Of a stretch of DNA of 64,000 nt, positions 26,166 through 36,898 are shown piece after piece. Position 1 is the stretch's first letter, and the number at the start of each line of letters is the position of its first letter. Below the pieces are notes generated by a model. It had not been told where the DNA came from. It saw only the letters and a list, made by a program, of their open reading frames with translations, and made no database searches. A program made the position numbers and the translations under genes. Origin of the DNA: SUG2458 sp051872335 (GTDB taxonomy: Bacteria; Bacillota_I; Bacilli_A; RFN20; CAG-826); NCBI GenBank assembly GCA_051872335.1, contig JBJEDT010000025.1, forward strand, positions 124,001-188,000, read 5' to 3'.

Positions 26166-27041
26166 TTATTTTTCTTTAATAGGTAATAATTCAATATAAC
26201 CTCTAGTTCCTATTGGTTCTAATTGAATACGTGGATTATCCTCATCAAATACATATCCAATAACTTGTGGATTATATTTTTTAATTCCTTCTTGTAAATT
26301 TTGGATTGCTTCCTCGAAATCTTCTTCTTCAAATGGCTCACCCTGAAACATTATGTATTTACACTTAGGTAGTTCTATAACATCAAAACCGCTTGGTATC
26401 TCGCCATTATAATCAAGTGGTACCTCAACTCCTTGAACATATGATGAAGTTCCTTTCTCAATATACTTTCTAGGCAACCATAAACAAACAGGTTCACCAC
26501 TTAAAGATTTAATACTTGTTAATAATCCCCAAACATCACAACCAACTTCACAACAATAATCCATATAATTGTCAGCTTTAATTCCTCTTTTAATTAATAC
26601 TTTTCTTGAAGGTTTTTCAATAATTTGAATAAAAACATTTTTAACATCACTCATTTTCTTTTCCTTACCTTTCTTGTTATATTTAACTCCATAAGGTGTA
26701 AATAACTGAATGGGTGTTGGACGCAAAGAATATTCATGTGGATTACAACCAAACTCTTTATAAAAAGCTCTTTGATATCCATCAACACTATCGAAGCCAG
26801 CTTCAAAAGCAATATCAATAATTTTAGTCTTTTGATCTCTTAATTTTAATGCAGACTTTGTAAGACGAAGTCTTCTAATATAAACAGTTGGAGTCATACC
26901 GAGTAAGCTTACAAAAATTCGATATGAATGCCATGGAGAATATCTAGAAACTTCAGAAAGTTCAGCCATATTAATTTCATTATAAAGATTATTATTTATA
27001 TAATCTTGCATTCTCTGTACTGCTTCTATACGTTCATCCAT
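26166..27041 (-). CDS. AraC-family regulator with GyrI-like effector domain
   Basis: 291 residues. An N-terminal AraC double helix-turn-helix (about 5-105, with SPWHSYRIF and FDSVDGYQRAFYKEFGCNPHEY) is followed by a C-terminal GyrI/SOUL-like small-molecule domain (about 130-291), the Rob/BmrR-type layout. Such proteins respond to lipophilic drugs or other ligands. It follows the APH and GNAT genes on the same strand, suggesting a small resistance-type operon. AAGGTGGTG precedes the ATG. Confidence 0.85.
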   Translation of the reverse strand: MDERIEAVQRMQDYINNNLYNEINMAELSEVSRYSPWHSYRIFVSLLGMTPTVYIRRLRLTKSALKLRDQKTKIIDIAFEAGFDSVDGYQRAFYKEFGCNPHEYSLRPTPIQLFTPYGVKYNKKGKEKKMSDVKNVFIQIIEKPSRKVLIKRGIKADNYMDYCCEVGCDVWGLLTSIKSLSGEPVCLWLPRKYIEKGTSSYVQGVEVPLDYNGEIPSGFDVIELPKCKYIMFQGEPFEEEDFEEAIQNLQEGIKKYNPQVIGYVFDEDNPRIQLEPIGTRGYIELLPIKEK

Positions 27042-27078
27042 TTATTTCACCACCTTACGAAGAAAGCATAAACAAAAA

Positions 27079-27999
27079 CTAAAATTTATTCTCGACTTTA
27101 TTTGCTATGTTTTTATACCATTTAGGGATATCGTTTTTAAAGTTATTATAATCATCTAAAATTTGATAACAAATTTTTATCATATTATTTAAATCATCTT
27201 CCCCAAATTGTTCTGCCCATTTAATAGAATATAAAGCAGCATGTGCAGAATATACAGCTAGTGATTTCCAAAAACGTTGAGGTATATTATCATCAAAATA
27301 CCCTTCAATTTGACCTATGCAATAAGGAATGCTTATGTCTACTCCAAAACTTTCAAGCTTATAAAATTCTTCATAAGGATCTCCTACATCCCATCTATTA
27401 AAATCAATTACTCCTATTTCTTTAGAGTCTAAAAAGATAAGATTTCCTGGATGAAAATCACCATGTTGATAAACTTTAGTTTCATTATTAATGTAATTTA
27501 TATTTTCTTTAATAAACTTAATTATGCTTTCATCATTAGGTATTCTAACTTTTGATTCTTCATATTTTTGAATTTTCATGAGCTTCTTTTCAACAATAGA
27601 TTTATTATTATTATCTTCAATATCAATACTTAATGAGTGAATTTTTTTAAGGATATTTCCTGCTTTTCTTCCTAGTAAATATTGTTCTTCTTTACTTAAA
27701 GAAGGTAAAACTTCTTCTAAATCTTTTCCTTCAATCCATGATAAAATCATATAAACATTTTTATTGTTATTACATACACCAAATTCAATTGGTTGAGACA
27801 TATTAAATTGAAGTAAAGAATATTTCTTAATAATTTTAAACTCTTTTTCTTTTGTTTGATATTTTGAAATATCTGATATTCTTAATAATAACTTCTCATT
27901 ATCTTTTGTTGTAATAATATATTTTTCATCACTTGACCAACCTTTTGAGATTTTATCTACATTTTTCCAATCTTTACTACTTTCAATTCCAAAAAACAT
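27079..27999 (-). CDS. APH-family phosphotransferase
   Basis: 306 residues with an N-terminal kinase lobe (KISKGWSSDEKYIITT, LLLRIS), the catalytic motif VYQHGDFHPGNLI and the metal motif GVIDFNRWDVGDPYEEF. It is a small-molecule kinase related to aminoglycoside and macrolide phosphotransferases; the substrate is unknown. GAGGTG precedes the ATG. It is 14 bp after the GNAT gene, so the two are probably co-transcribed. The low similarity to any named resistance enzyme that I recognise argues against a specific gene name. Confidence 0.8.
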   Translation of the reverse strand: MFFGIESSKDWKNVDKISKGWSSDEKYIITTKDNEKLLLRISDISKYQTKEKEFKIIKKYSLLQFNMSQPIEFGVCNNNKNVYMILSWIEGKDLEEVLPSLSKEEQYLLGRKAGNILKKIHSLSIDIEDNNNKSIVEKKLMKIQKYEESKVRIPNDESIIKFIKENINYINNETKVYQHGDFHPGNLIFLDSKEIGVIDFNRWDVGDPYEEFYKLESFGVDISIPYCIGQIEGYFDDNIPQRFWKSLAVYSAHAALYSIKWAEQFGEDDLNNMIKICYQILDDYNNFKNDIPKWYKNIANKVENKF

Positions 28000-28013
28000 A
28001 TTAACACCTCACA

Positions 28014-28649
28014 TTAATCATTTACTAAAGAATGTGAATAAATAAAGAATTCTTCTTGAGAGGGAAGAACTTTCTTTTCTTTTGTAGGAAATAATTTATC
28101 AAATTCTTCAGCTTTTTCAAAATCTAATTCATAAGCCGAACTTTCTTTATATTCCCACTTAATTCCATCAAAAACATTATCATTTAATGTCTTAACTAAC
28201 ATTGCCGTTGGAAAAATATTGTCACCCAAACAAACATTTACTTTCTTTGAACTTACAAATCCACTAGAAACATAATTTCCTGGATGACCAAAAATAACAA
28301 TAGAATCATATCCTAATTCTTTTGCTATTTTAAATGATTCATTCATAAGAGCTTTACCAATTCCTTTTCTTTGATAATCAGGATGAACAGCTAATGGACC
28401 AAAAGTTAAACAAGGTTTAGTTTTACCATCTTCAGATATTAATTCACATCTAACATACATTATACTTCCAACAATCATTCCATCTATTTCAGCAACTAAA
28501 TCTAATTCTTTAATAAAATCATTATGTTCTCTCATTATATGAGCAAGATAATGTTCTGTTGCTCCTGGCACATTAACATTATAAAAAGCATCTCCAATTA
28601 AAGATTCAACTTTCTTATAATCTTTTTCAGTTTCTCTTCTTATTAGCAT
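28014..28649 (-). CDS. GNAT-family N-acetyltransferase (YhbS-like)
   Basis: 211 residues. The acetyl-CoA loop VHPDYQRKGIGKALM (about 92-106) and the following GYDSIVIFGHPGNYVSSGF block are typical of the YhbS (COG3153) branch, which acetylates small molecules or proteins of unknown identity. AAGGAG precedes the ATG. It is the first gene of a run with the APH and AraC/GyrI genes. Confidence 0.85.
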   Translation of the reverse strand: MLIRRETEKDYKKVESLIGDAFYNVNVPGATEHYLAHIMREHNDFIKELDLVAEIDGMIVGSIMYVRCELISEDGKTKPCLTFGPLAVHPDYQRKGIGKALMNESFKIAKELGYDSIVIFGHPGNYVSSGFVSSKKVNVCLGDNIFPTAMLVKTLNDNVFDGIKWEYKESSAYELDFEKAEEFDKLFPTKEKKVLPSQEEFFIYSHSLVND

Positions 28650-28671
28650 AATAAAGACTCCTTCTTTTGAT

Positions 28672-28708
28672 ATAAAAACTCCTTTTCATAATGCATAATG
28701 AAAAGGAG
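28672..28708 (-). terminator. Terminator of lysS
   Basis: 11-bp perfect stem CTCCTTTTCAT/ATGAAAAGGAG with a short loop and a T-run on the minus strand, 10 bp past the lysS stop. Confidence 0.88.
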
Positions 28709-28717
28709 CAATTTTAA

Positions 28718-30214
28718 TTATCTATCTTTCATTGTTGGGAATAATAAAACTTCTCTTATTGAAGTTTGTTCTGTTAAAAACATAACAAGTCTATCAATTC
28801 CCATGCCAACACCACCACATGGTGGCATACCATATTCTAGCGATTCAATGAAGTCAACATCCATATCTGACGCTTCATCATTACCAGCATCTTTTTCTTT
28901 TAATTGTTCAACAAATCTTTCTTTTTGATCAATAGGGTCATTTAATTCTGTATATGCATTTGCAAATTCATGACCACCTATATAAAGTTCAAAACGTTGA
29001 ACAAAACGAGGATCTTCAGTATCGATTTTTGTTAAAGGTGAAATTTCAACTGGATGTCCACATAAGAATGTTGGTTGAATTAATTTTTCTTCACAATATG
29101 TTTCAAAGAAAGCATTAATAATGTGACCTACTGTGAAATGAGGTTCAACTTTAATATTGTGTTTTTCAGCTAAAGCCTTAGCTTCTTCTAATGAATAATT
29201 ATTTCCTTTAAAATCAACACCTGTTTCTTGTTTAATCATTTCACACATTGTAATTTTCTTAAATGGTTTTGAGATATCAATTCTTTCACCTTCAGGATTA
29301 AAGATGTTTAAGAACTCTACTTTATCTCCAGCAACTTTTTGAGCTGCATGTCTAATAATTCCTTCAGTAATGTCCATCATTGATTGTAAATCACCAAACG
29401 CTTCGTATAATTCAATTGTTGTAAATTCAGGGTTATGAGTTAAATCCATTCCTTCATTTCTAAATAATCTACCGATTTCATATACTTTTTCTAATCCACC
29501 AACGATAAGTCTTTTTAATTTTAATTCAGTTGCAATACGTAAATAAAAATCTCTATTTAAAGCATTATGGTGTGTAATGAATGGTCTTGCAGTTGCTCCA
29601 CCTTTAACAGATTCTAAAACTGGAGTTTCAACTTCAATAAAGCCTTTTGAATCACAATATTCTTGAACAGCTCTAATAATTTTAGGTCTAGCAATTGCAA
29701 TATTACGTGCTTCTTCATTAACCATTAAATCAAGGTATCTACGACGATATCTTTCTTCTTTGTCAGTTAAACCATGATATTTTTCTGGAAGTGGTCTTAA
29801 AGCCTTAGTTAAGTGTGTATAATGTTCAGCTCTAATTGTAAGTTCACCAGTATGAGTTACCATTACTCGACCTTCGACACCAACAATATCACCAATATCA
29901 GCTAACTTAAAAACTTCGTAAACATCATCACCAACGACGTCTTTACGAATATATACTTGTATCTTTCCAAATTTATCATTTAAATTAAAGAAAGCGACTT
30001 TACCCTTGTCTCTAATAGTCATAATACGACCAGCAACAGAAGCGTGAGCGTTTAATGCTTCTAACTCTTCTTCAGTTTTGCCTAAGTATTTTTCTTTTAA
30101 AGTTTCAGAAGTATCAGTTCTATCATAGCGTTGACCAAATGGATCAATTCCTAATTCTTTATACTTTTCTAATTTGTTTCTTCTAATAATTTCTTGTTCT
30201 GTTAATTCTGCCAT
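28718..30214 (-). CDS. lysS: Lysyl-tRNA synthetase, class II
   Basis: 498 residues. It charges tRNA-Lys with lysine. An N-terminal OB-fold anticodon-binding domain (about 55-150) is followed by the class II core with motif 2 (FRNEGMDLTHNPEFTTIE) and motif 3 (GMGIDRLVMFLT). GGGAG precedes the ATG. The order dusB-lysS after ftsH resembles Bacillus, supporting vertical inheritance of this block. Confidence 0.97.
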   Translation of the reverse strand: MAELTEQEIIRRNKLEKYKELGIDPFGQRYDRTDTSETLKEKYLGKTEEELEALNAHASVAGRIMTIRDKGKVAFFNLNDKFGKIQVYIRKDVVGDDVYEVFKLADIGDIVGVEGRVMVTHTGELTIRAEHYTHLTKALRPLPEKYHGLTDKEERYRRRYLDLMVNEEARNIAIARPKIIRAVQEYCDSKGFIEVETPVLESVKGGATARPFITHHNALNRDFYLRIATELKLKRLIVGGLEKVYEIGRLFRNEGMDLTHNPEFTTIELYEAFGDLQSMMDITEGIIRHAAQKVAGDKVEFLNIFNPEGERIDISKPFKKITMCEMIKQETGVDFKGNNYSLEEAKALAEKHNIKVEPHFTVGHIINAFFETYCEEKLIQPTFLCGHPVEISPLTKIDTEDPRFVQRFELYIGGHEFANAYTELNDPIDQKERFVEQLKEKDAGNDEASDMDVDFIESLEYGMPPCGGVGMGIDRLVMFLTEQTSIREVLLFPTMKDR

Positions 30215-30256
30215 AATTTTTACTCCCTTTAATATTCTATCATAAATTTCACTAAT

Positions 30257-31228
30257 TTAATCACTTTCATTGAGTGATGAAATAATTGATAAAAAATCTT
30301 GATATGTTTTCATTTGTGTTGCCAATAAATTTCGTATAGATTTTGTATTAGGATATCCTTTTAAATAATGAGGAGCAATACCTCTCATTTCTTTTGTTGC
30401 AGTTTCTTCACCTTTTAAAGATATTAATTTTTCAAAGTGTTCTTTTAAATAATTTAGGTTTTGTTTTAATGTAGGTGAAGGTAAAATTTCCCCTGTTTTA
30501 AAATATGTAGAAATTTGAGTTACTAAGAATGGATTACCTAAAGCACCTCTTGCAACCATAATAAAGTCAGCACCTGTCATTTTTTGATATTCGATAGCTT
30601 GTTCAAGAGTAAATATATCTCCTGATATAGCAAGAGGTACTGTCATTTTTTCTTTTATATTTTTTATTAATTCGTATCGTGCATTACCTGTATAAAGTTG
30701 ATTTCTAGTACGTGGATGAATTGCAATCAATGAAACTTTTGCTTTTTGTAGTATTTCAATAATTTCATATACATTAATGTGGTTATCATCCCATCCAATA
30801 CGAATTTTTGCAAAGACAGGTTTTAATGAAGCCTTAACTAAAGAAGACATCATATCGTAAAGTTCTTCTTTTCTATTAAGCCATGCCGAACCAGCACCTG
30901 TTTTTGTAACTTTTACAACAGGACATCCAAGATTTACATCAATAAAATCATAATTAATATTTTTTTCTTCTACAATTTTTAACGCTTGTAATAAAGTCTC
31001 TTTACTTCCACCAAATAATTGTATAGCTAAAGGTGAATCAACTTCACTTGTTTCTAAATACCGATATGTTTCTTTATTTTTATAAATAAGGCCACAATCA
31101 GAAACCATTTCCGTATATGATATTCCAACTCCAAATTTTTTCATAAATTCACGATATGCTAAATTGGTAATGCCAGCCATTGGAGCTAAAATAACATTGG
31201 ATTCTATATTCTTATTTAAAAAGTCCAT
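30257..31228 (-). CDS. dusB: tRNA-dihydrouridine synthase (DusB-like)
   Basis: 323 residues. This FMN-dependent TIM-barrel enzyme reduces uridines in tRNA. Signatures are LAPMAGITNLAYR at the N-terminus, NLGCPVVKVTKTGAGSAWL with the active-site cysteine (GCP), IRIGWDD, and the helical C-terminal domain with MRGIAPHYLKGYP. It lies between ftsH and lysS, as in Bacillus. AAGG lies upstream of the ATG. Confidence 0.93.
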   Translation of the reverse strand: MDFLNKNIESNVILAPMAGITNLAYREFMKKFGVGISYTEMVSDCGLIYKNKETYRYLETSEVDSPLAIQLFGGSKETLLQALKIVEEKNINYDFIDVNLGCPVVKVTKTGAGSAWLNRKEELYDMMSSLVKASLKPVFAKIRIGWDDNHINVYEIIEILQKAKVSLIAIHPRTRNQLYTGNARYELIKNIKEKMTVPLAISGDIFTLEQAIEYQKMTGADFIMVARGALGNPFLVTQISTYFKTGEILPSPTLKQNLNYLKEHFEKLISLKGEETATKEMRGIAPHYLKGYPNTKSIRNLLATQMKTYQDFLSIISSLNESD

Positions 31229-31252
31229 ATATACCTTAAAAAAGGAAAGGAA

Positions 31253-33355
31253 TTATTCCTCTCCTTTATCTCCTTTGTTATCTTCACCAGTTTTTGTCTC
31301 GCCAGCAGGTTTTACTTCTTCTTCAGAAACAACCTTTTTAGCACGAGGCTTACGAGTTGCAGGTTTTTTTGGAGCTTCTACTTCTTTTTGTTCAGCAACT
31401 TTGCTTTCTAAACTAGGTAAAGTACGATGTTCTAATAAATACTTAATTTCTTCATCATTAATTGTTTCAACAACTAATAATGTTTCTGCAAGTAAAATAA
31501 CATCTTCTTTACGTTCTCTAATAACTCTTTTTGCTTCTTCATGAGCTTCATCAATAATACGACGAACCTCTGTATCAATTTCATAAGCAATTTGTGTGGA
31601 GAAATTCTTTTGATTGTTTGTGTAATCACGTCCTAAGAAAACAGAACCTGATTGTTTTTCATATTGAATTGGACCTAAATCTGACATACCATATTCAACA
31701 ACCATTGCACGAGCAATTCGAGTTGCTACTTCAATATCGTTATGAGCTCCAGTAGAAACATCATCGAAGAAAATTTCTTCACTTGAACGTCCACCAAGAT
31801 ATCCAACAATACGTGCCATCAATTCATTTTTAGTCATTAAGAACCTATCTTCTTCAGGTCCCATTAATACGTGTCCACCAGTTCTTCCACGAGGAACGAT
31901 TGTAATTTTTTCAACTTTATCAGAATAAGGTAAAGTTAATCCAATAATTGCATGGCCAGCTTCATGATATGCAACTTGTTTTCTTTCGTGTTCAGTCATT
32001 GAACGAGAATTTTTAGCAGGACCTGCAATACGACGGTCAATTGCTTCATCGATTTCACGAGTACTAATTATATCCTTGTTTGCTCTAACTGCTAAAATAG
32101 CTGCTTCATTAATAACGTTTGCTAAATCAGCACCTGAGAAACCGGTAGTACGTTTTGCAATGTTACTAAAATCTACAGAAGGATCAATTTGTTTTCCTCT
32201 TGCATGTACTTTTAAGATTGCTTCTCTACCTTTTCTATCAGGTAAATCAACTGTAATTTGTCTATCAAAACGACCTGCTCTTAATAAAGCTGGATCAAGA
32301 ACATCGTCACGGTTTGTAGCAGCCATAACAATAATTCCAGAGTTATCACCAAAGCCATCCATTTCAACTAATAATTGGTTTAAAGTTTGTTCTCTTTCAT
32401 CATTGCCTCCACCCATACCAGCACCTCTTTGACGACCGACAGCATCGATTTCATCAATAAAGATTAAACATGGAGCGCATTGTTTAGCTTTTTTAAACAT
32501 ATCTCTAACACGTCCTGCACCAACACCGACATATAATTCGACGAAGTCAGAACCAGAAATTGAGAAGAATGGAACTCCTGCTTCACCAGCTGTAGCTTTA
32601 GCTAATAAAGTTTTACCTGTACCAGGTGGGCCTACAAGTAAGACACCTTTAGGTAATTTTGCGCCTAGACGAGTATATTTACGAGGATCTTTTAAATAGT
32701 CAACTAATTCAATAAGTTCAGCTTTTTCTTCATAACAACCAGCAACATCATCAAAGTGAACATTAGAAGTATCTTCTCTTCTTGCTCGTGATTTATTGAA
32801 ATCCATTGCTTTGTTATTTGAACTATTAACAGATGCACTTAGTTTAGATAGAAGAACAAATCCAATGATTAAACCAGCACCAACAATAAGAATTGTAGGC
32901 AACCATTCTAAGAACCAGTTTGTTTCATAAGCATTAATGATATGATAATTACTTGCTGTATAGTAAGGTAATGTAACTCCTTCTACTTCATGAGTACGAT
33001 TTTCAATAATTTCCATAATTGTATAATCGCCATCTGGAGTAGTATACGTATAAGTATAGAATGTTTCTGAATCTATAACTGCTTCAAATTTATATACTTT
33101 GTTATCATTAGTAGTATCCGTATATTTACCATAAACAGTAACAATCGTTGATTCTCGTTTGATAGAAACATCAGTAACTAATTGTTCATCAGAATCAAGC
33201 AATGCAGCTACTTGGGTTTCAGTTAATTGAATTGTTTGTGTACCGTTGTTTCCTAAAATGAAGAAAACAAACATAGCAATAAATCCAATAATAACTATGT
33301 AAGGCCATATGAAGCCAAATAAGCTTTTCTTTTGTGGTTTATTTGTATTTTCCAT
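31253..33355 (-). CDS. ftsH: ATP-dependent zinc metalloprotease FtsH
   Basis: 700 residues. Membrane-anchored AAA+ protease for quality control. Two membrane segments (about 10-33 and 128-150) flank an extracytoplasmic domain. The AAA core has GPPGTGKT, LIFIDEIDAVGR and the RPGRFD-like LRAGRFDRQ. The protease zinc site is HEAGHAI with a downstream acidic ligand. The tail is rich in K/E. The start is an internal ATG with AGGAGG, six codons after the first possible start. It is part of the conserved spoIIE-tilS-ftsH order; hpt, usual in Bacillus, is absent here. Confidence 0.97.
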   Translation of the reverse strand: MENTNKPQKKSLFGFIWPYIVIIGFIAMFVFFILGNNGTQTIQLTETQVAALLDSDEQLVTDVSIKRESTIVTVYGKYTDTTNDNKVYKFEAVIDSETFYTYTYTTPDGDYTIMEIIENRTHEVEGVTLPYYTASNYHIINAYETNWFLEWLPTILIVGAGLIIGFVLLSKLSASVNSSNNKAMDFNKSRARREDTSNVHFDDVAGCYEEKAELIELVDYLKDPRKYTRLGAKLPKGVLLVGPPGTGKTLLAKATAGEAGVPFFSISGSDFVELYVGVGAGRVRDMFKKAKQCAPCLIFIDEIDAVGRQRGAGMGGGNDEREQTLNQLLVEMDGFGDNSGIIVMAATNRDDVLDPALLRAGRFDRQITVDLPDRKGREAILKVHARGKQIDPSVDFSNIAKRTTGFSGADLANVINEAAILAVRANKDIISTREIDEAIDRRIAGPAKNSRSMTEHERKQVAYHEAGHAIIGLTLPYSDKVEKITIVPRGRTGGHVLMGPEEDRFLMTKNELMARIVGYLGGRSSEEIFFDDVSTGAHNDIEVATRIARAMVVEYGMSDLGPIQYEKQSGSVFLGRDYTNNQKNFSTQIAYEIDTEVRRIIDEAHEEAKRVIRERKEDVILLAETLLVVETINDEEIKYLLEHRTLPSLESKVAEQKEVEAPKKPATRKPRAKKVVSEEEVKPAGETKTGEDNKGDKGEE

Positions 33356-33467
33356 TTTGTACCTCCTAATCATTAATATTAATCAAACATATAAAATATT
33401 TGATTTTATCATTATACAACATAAAATATTTTTTAGATACTATTTTACATTTTTTCTTAGTCATTTG

Positions 33468-34697
33468 TCATTTAATGTAAATTTTTAAATTAGAATTATC
33501 ATCAAAGACAAAATTTTTTTGATATCTCGGTATATAAATAATATCTTTTTTACTATTTTCAATAATAGGCCAATATTTTCTAATCTCCTCTGGCATCTTC
33601 CAGTCTATAAATAAGCGACGTACTTTTCTCTTAACATTATTTATCATAATAAAATCACCAGGTTGATACGTTCTAATAATTAATGGATAATCATATGAAA
33701 AAACATTGCGATTATCTGTATTTTTAGTAAAATCAATCTCAAAATATTCGGTTTTTAATTTCATAGGTTTATCAATAACATAACTATATCCTTCAATATT
33801 ACAATACCTTTTAATTCTTAAAGATCCATATTCTTTAACTATATATAAATCATCTTTTAAAAATACTTTGATATTAGGCTTATGAGAATCAATTATTTTA
33901 ATTATTTCTAATGCTCTTTTTCTAGTCATTGAATAAAAAGATCCATAATTCATAATTAATTCATATAAAGCAAAAACTTTTGAATTTGTAGTTAATGTAT
34001 TAAACCTCTCAATATTAATATTTTGCAAAGAATCGAAACATTCCTTAATATTTTTTGTCTCATCTTTCCTTTGTTCGTTTAAAGTATCTATCTCATTTAA
34101 TAATTTATTACGCTCATCCAAAGTTAACTTCTCGATAATATTATGTCTAATTTTATTTCTTGTATGTATATTTTCTAAATTAGTTTTATCAATTGAATAA
34201 GGAACATCGTTATTTTTACAATAAGTTTCTAATTCCTTTTTTGTATAATTAAGCAAAGGTCTTAATACATTCATTCCTTTGATTACTGTTTCTTCTAAAA
34301 TACCGTAATATGGAATAATCATTTGTCGATTTTTTTGCATAATATAAGTTTCTAAAAGATCATCTTGATGATGTGCAACAAATAATCCACTACAATTAAA
34401 TTTCATATAAATTTCTTGAAAAAAATTATATCTAACTTCTCGAGCCCACGCCTCAAAATTGCCAAACTTACTATCAAAATGTACAGACTTTAAATACATT
34501 TGAATATTATGTTTTTTACAATAAGAAAATAGTGATTGTTGTTCAAAGTTAGATTCATCTCTAGTGTTATAATTTATATGGCAAACAACAAATTTATATC
34601 CGTTTTTTAATAACATATGAAAAAGAGCCATCGAATCTGGCCCGAATGAACATGCCAAGATATAAGTTTTGTCCTTATCGTAATTAAAGCCCATCAT
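33468..34697 (-). CDS. tilS: tRNA(Ile)-lysidine synthetase
   Basis: 409 residues. It modifies the wobble cytidine of the CAU-anticodon tRNA-Ile so that it reads AUA. The N-terminal PP-loop reads SFGPDSMALFH instead of the usual SGGxDS. FVAHHQDDLLETYIM and the RNKIRHNIIEKL motif are clear TilS signatures. The C-terminal domain ends in YQPGDFIMINN and KVRRLFIDWKMP, both typical. It lies directly after spoIIE, the normal position. AAAGG precedes tandem ATG codons. Confidence 0.92.
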   Translation of the reverse strand: MMGFNYDKDKTYILACSFGPDSMALFHMLLKNGYKFVVCHINYNTRDESNFEQQSLFSYCKKHNIQMYLKSVHFDSKFGNFEAWAREVRYNFFQEIYMKFNCSGLFVAHHQDDLLETYIMQKNRQMIIPYYGILEETVIKGMNVLRPLLNYTKKELETYCKNNDVPYSIDKTNLENIHTRNKIRHNIIEKLTLDERNKLLNEIDTLNEQRKDETKNIKECFDSLQNINIERFNTLTTNSKVFALYELIMNYGSFYSMTRKRALEIIKIIDSHKPNIKVFLKDDLYIVKEYGSLRIKRYCNIEGYSYVIDKPMKLKTEYFEIDFTKNTDNRNVFSYDYPLIIRTYQPGDFIMINNVKRKVRRLFIDWKMPEEIRKYWPIIENSKKDIIYIPRYQKNFVFDDNSNLKIYIK

Positions 34698-34725
34698 TTA
34701 AAACCTTTCTATCTTTTATATTTTA

Positions 34726-36879
34726 TCACAAAACATTTATAACTATAAGTGTCATATCATCTGGATGCTCTATGTTCTTTGTAGCGTCTTTAAAAATGAC
34801 TCTTCCCATTAAATTAATATCTTCAATTTCAATATATTTTGTATAATCAAAATTACTAATAAAATCTAATAAACCATCACTAAATAAAAATACAATATCT
34901 TTATGTTCAAAATCGAAATCAATTACTTCTAGTTCACATTGTTCAATTAAGCCAATTGGCAAACCACCTTGATTGATAATAATTTTCTCATTATTTCTAA
35001 AAACAAGAGAATTTACACTACCCATTTTAATAAAACGACCTTTCAATGTTTCTTTATTGATTTGTAAAAAGTCAATTGTCGAATAATTATCGTCACCATA
35101 ACTAGCTCTTAATATCGTATTTATTTGTTCAAGTATTATAGTTGTATTTAATTCGGCTAATAAAAGTGAAGAAAACATTTTAATTAATAATTGACTAATT
35201 TCATTAGCACTTTTCCCATGTCCCATACCATCAGCTAATAAAAACTTAATATAAGTACTATCTTGATTAATTAATGTGGAATCTCCATTGTATTCTAAAT
35301 CTAAAGCTTTTGTATAAACATTATAAATAAATTCAGATGGCCTTTTCTTTTGAAAAATGATATGTTCTTGATTTGTTAAATAATCTTTTCTACTATAAAT
35401 AAAACTAAAAGAATGATTGTTAAACATATTAATAACATTTTCTATCTCTTCAATATTTACATGTGCTTTAATTTTTTTAATAAATTCTATATTATTATCA
35501 TTTATGTATATATCATCAATAGCATTGGATGATAAGGCATTACAAGTTTCAAATATAAGTTGATGTTTATTATCAAACTCTTTTTTATGAGTTAAAAAAG
35601 CCAACAAAGGTTCTTTTATATTGCCTAAGACATTATTTATATTTTTAATTTGTTGATTAACATCTAAAAAATAGGATTGTTCAGCTAAATAAATTTCATA
35701 AGCTTGTTGTATTTCCATAACTAATTTAAAAGGATAAACACAATCTTCGCTAATCTTTTTTCTTTCACTACTAGTCAATTTTTTACTTAATAATCCTTCT
35801 AAAGTATCTTTAATCTTGCAATTACTTCGATGAGTACATTTATTACAAACACGTGCTTTAACTCTATAATAAGCTTTAATCAAAGGTTCTTTTCGCTTTT
35901 TATCAAATCCAAGGCTTATGGCATCTATATAATGAGTAATTCTTAATACTTCATTTTCTAAACTTTCGTCATATTCTTTTTTTATTATTCGGTCATTAAA
36001 TAACTCTTGAACTTTATTAATATAATTAACAGGTATTAATAAATATAACAATGCACTAGCGAGGCCTTGGTAAAATATATTATTTTGATAAAAAATAGGA
36101 TCTAATGTTAACGATAATAAAATATGAATAAATATATAAAAAACTATTTTATAACGACCATTAATAAAAGAAGTCAATAATAAAGGTATTAAAACATATA
36201 ACAGTAAATATGATGAGATATTACAAAAATAATATAAAAGAATTGAACCCATGACTAAAGATAATATATTGTTACTAGTTTTTGAATCCTTCATATTTAA
36301 TAAAATAAATAATCTAAAAAATACAAGACCTATCAAATTATTAAACATGAAAGCAATACTTATAACTGCAATAACTAGCGAAGCATGTAAAATAGTTAAT
36401 CCTTTATAATTATCTTTTAATTTTCGATTAAAGCTTAAAAAAGCTTGTATTGTAAGAATGCTAATAAAAGAATTTAAAAAACATAAAAATAATAACTGAT
36501 AATTAAATCTTGTAATTAAAGTAACTATACTTAAACTTAAACATATAATTAATGGAGAAAAATATTTTTTGTTAAATATTTTTACATAAGTAGATAAAAG
36601 CATCAAACATAAATAAAAAGATTCTATGATGAGAATTTCAAATCCATAATTAATATTTTTTATAAAAGCAAAGGATAGAGTTAATAAATATGTTATTAAA
36701 GTAATTAACCATCCTTTTTTATATGATAAATAAAATAATGCTATTAATATAGGATTAAACATAAAAGCATCATGAATTAATGTGATACATATGCTTAAAA
36801 CCATAATAAAAATATCAAATATGTCGATATTATTTTTTAAAAAATAAAGTGTTCTATTTTTTGACTTTACTAGTTCCAT
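34726..36879 (-). CDS. spoIIE: Stage II sporulation protein E (PP2C phosphatase)
   Basis: 717 residues. It dephosphorylates the anti-anti-sigma factor SpoIIAA to switch on sigma-F in the forespore. Around ten N-terminal membrane segments (about 15-290) and a central regulatory region with a cysteine cluster (CNKCTHRSNC) lead to a PP2C domain (about 510-717) with LADGMGHGKSANEIS and VFLFSDGLLDFI metal-site motifs. It lies upstream of tilS as in Bacillus. Its promoter region carries a Spo0A-box-like sequence. GAGG precedes the ATG. Confidence 0.93.
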   Translation of the reverse strand: MELVKSKNRTLYFLKNNIDIFDIFIMVLSICITLIHDAFMFNPILIALFYLSYKKGWLITLITYLLTLSFAFIKNINYGFEILIIESFYLCLMLLSTYVKIFNKKYFSPLIICLSLSIVTLITRFNYQLLFLCFLNSFISILTIQAFLSFNRKLKDNYKGLTILHASLVIAVISIAFMFNNLIGLVFFRLFILLNMKDSKTSNNILSLVMGSILLYYFCNISSYLLLYVLIPLLLTSFINGRYKIVFYIFIHILLSLTLDPIFYQNNIFYQGLASALLYLLIPVNYINKVQELFNDRIIKKEYDESLENEVLRITHYIDAISLGFDKKRKEPLIKAYYRVKARVCNKCTHRSNCKIKDTLEGLLSKKLTSSERKKISEDCVYPFKLVMEIQQAYEIYLAEQSYFLDVNQQIKNINNVLGNIKEPLLAFLTHKKEFDNKHQLIFETCNALSSNAIDDIYINDNNIEFIKKIKAHVNIEEIENVINMFNNHSFSFIYSRKDYLTNQEHIIFQKKRPSEFIYNVYTKALDLEYNGDSTLINQDSTYIKFLLADGMGHGKSANEISQLLIKMFSSLLLAELNTTIILEQINTILRASYGDDNYSTIDFLQINKETLKGRFIKMGSVNSLVFRNNEKIIINQGGLPIGLIEQCELEVIDFDFEHKDIVFLFSDGLLDFISNFDYTKYIEIEDINLMGRVIFKDATKNIEHPDDMTLIVINVL

Positions 36880-36898
36880 GTTCTACCTCATTACAATT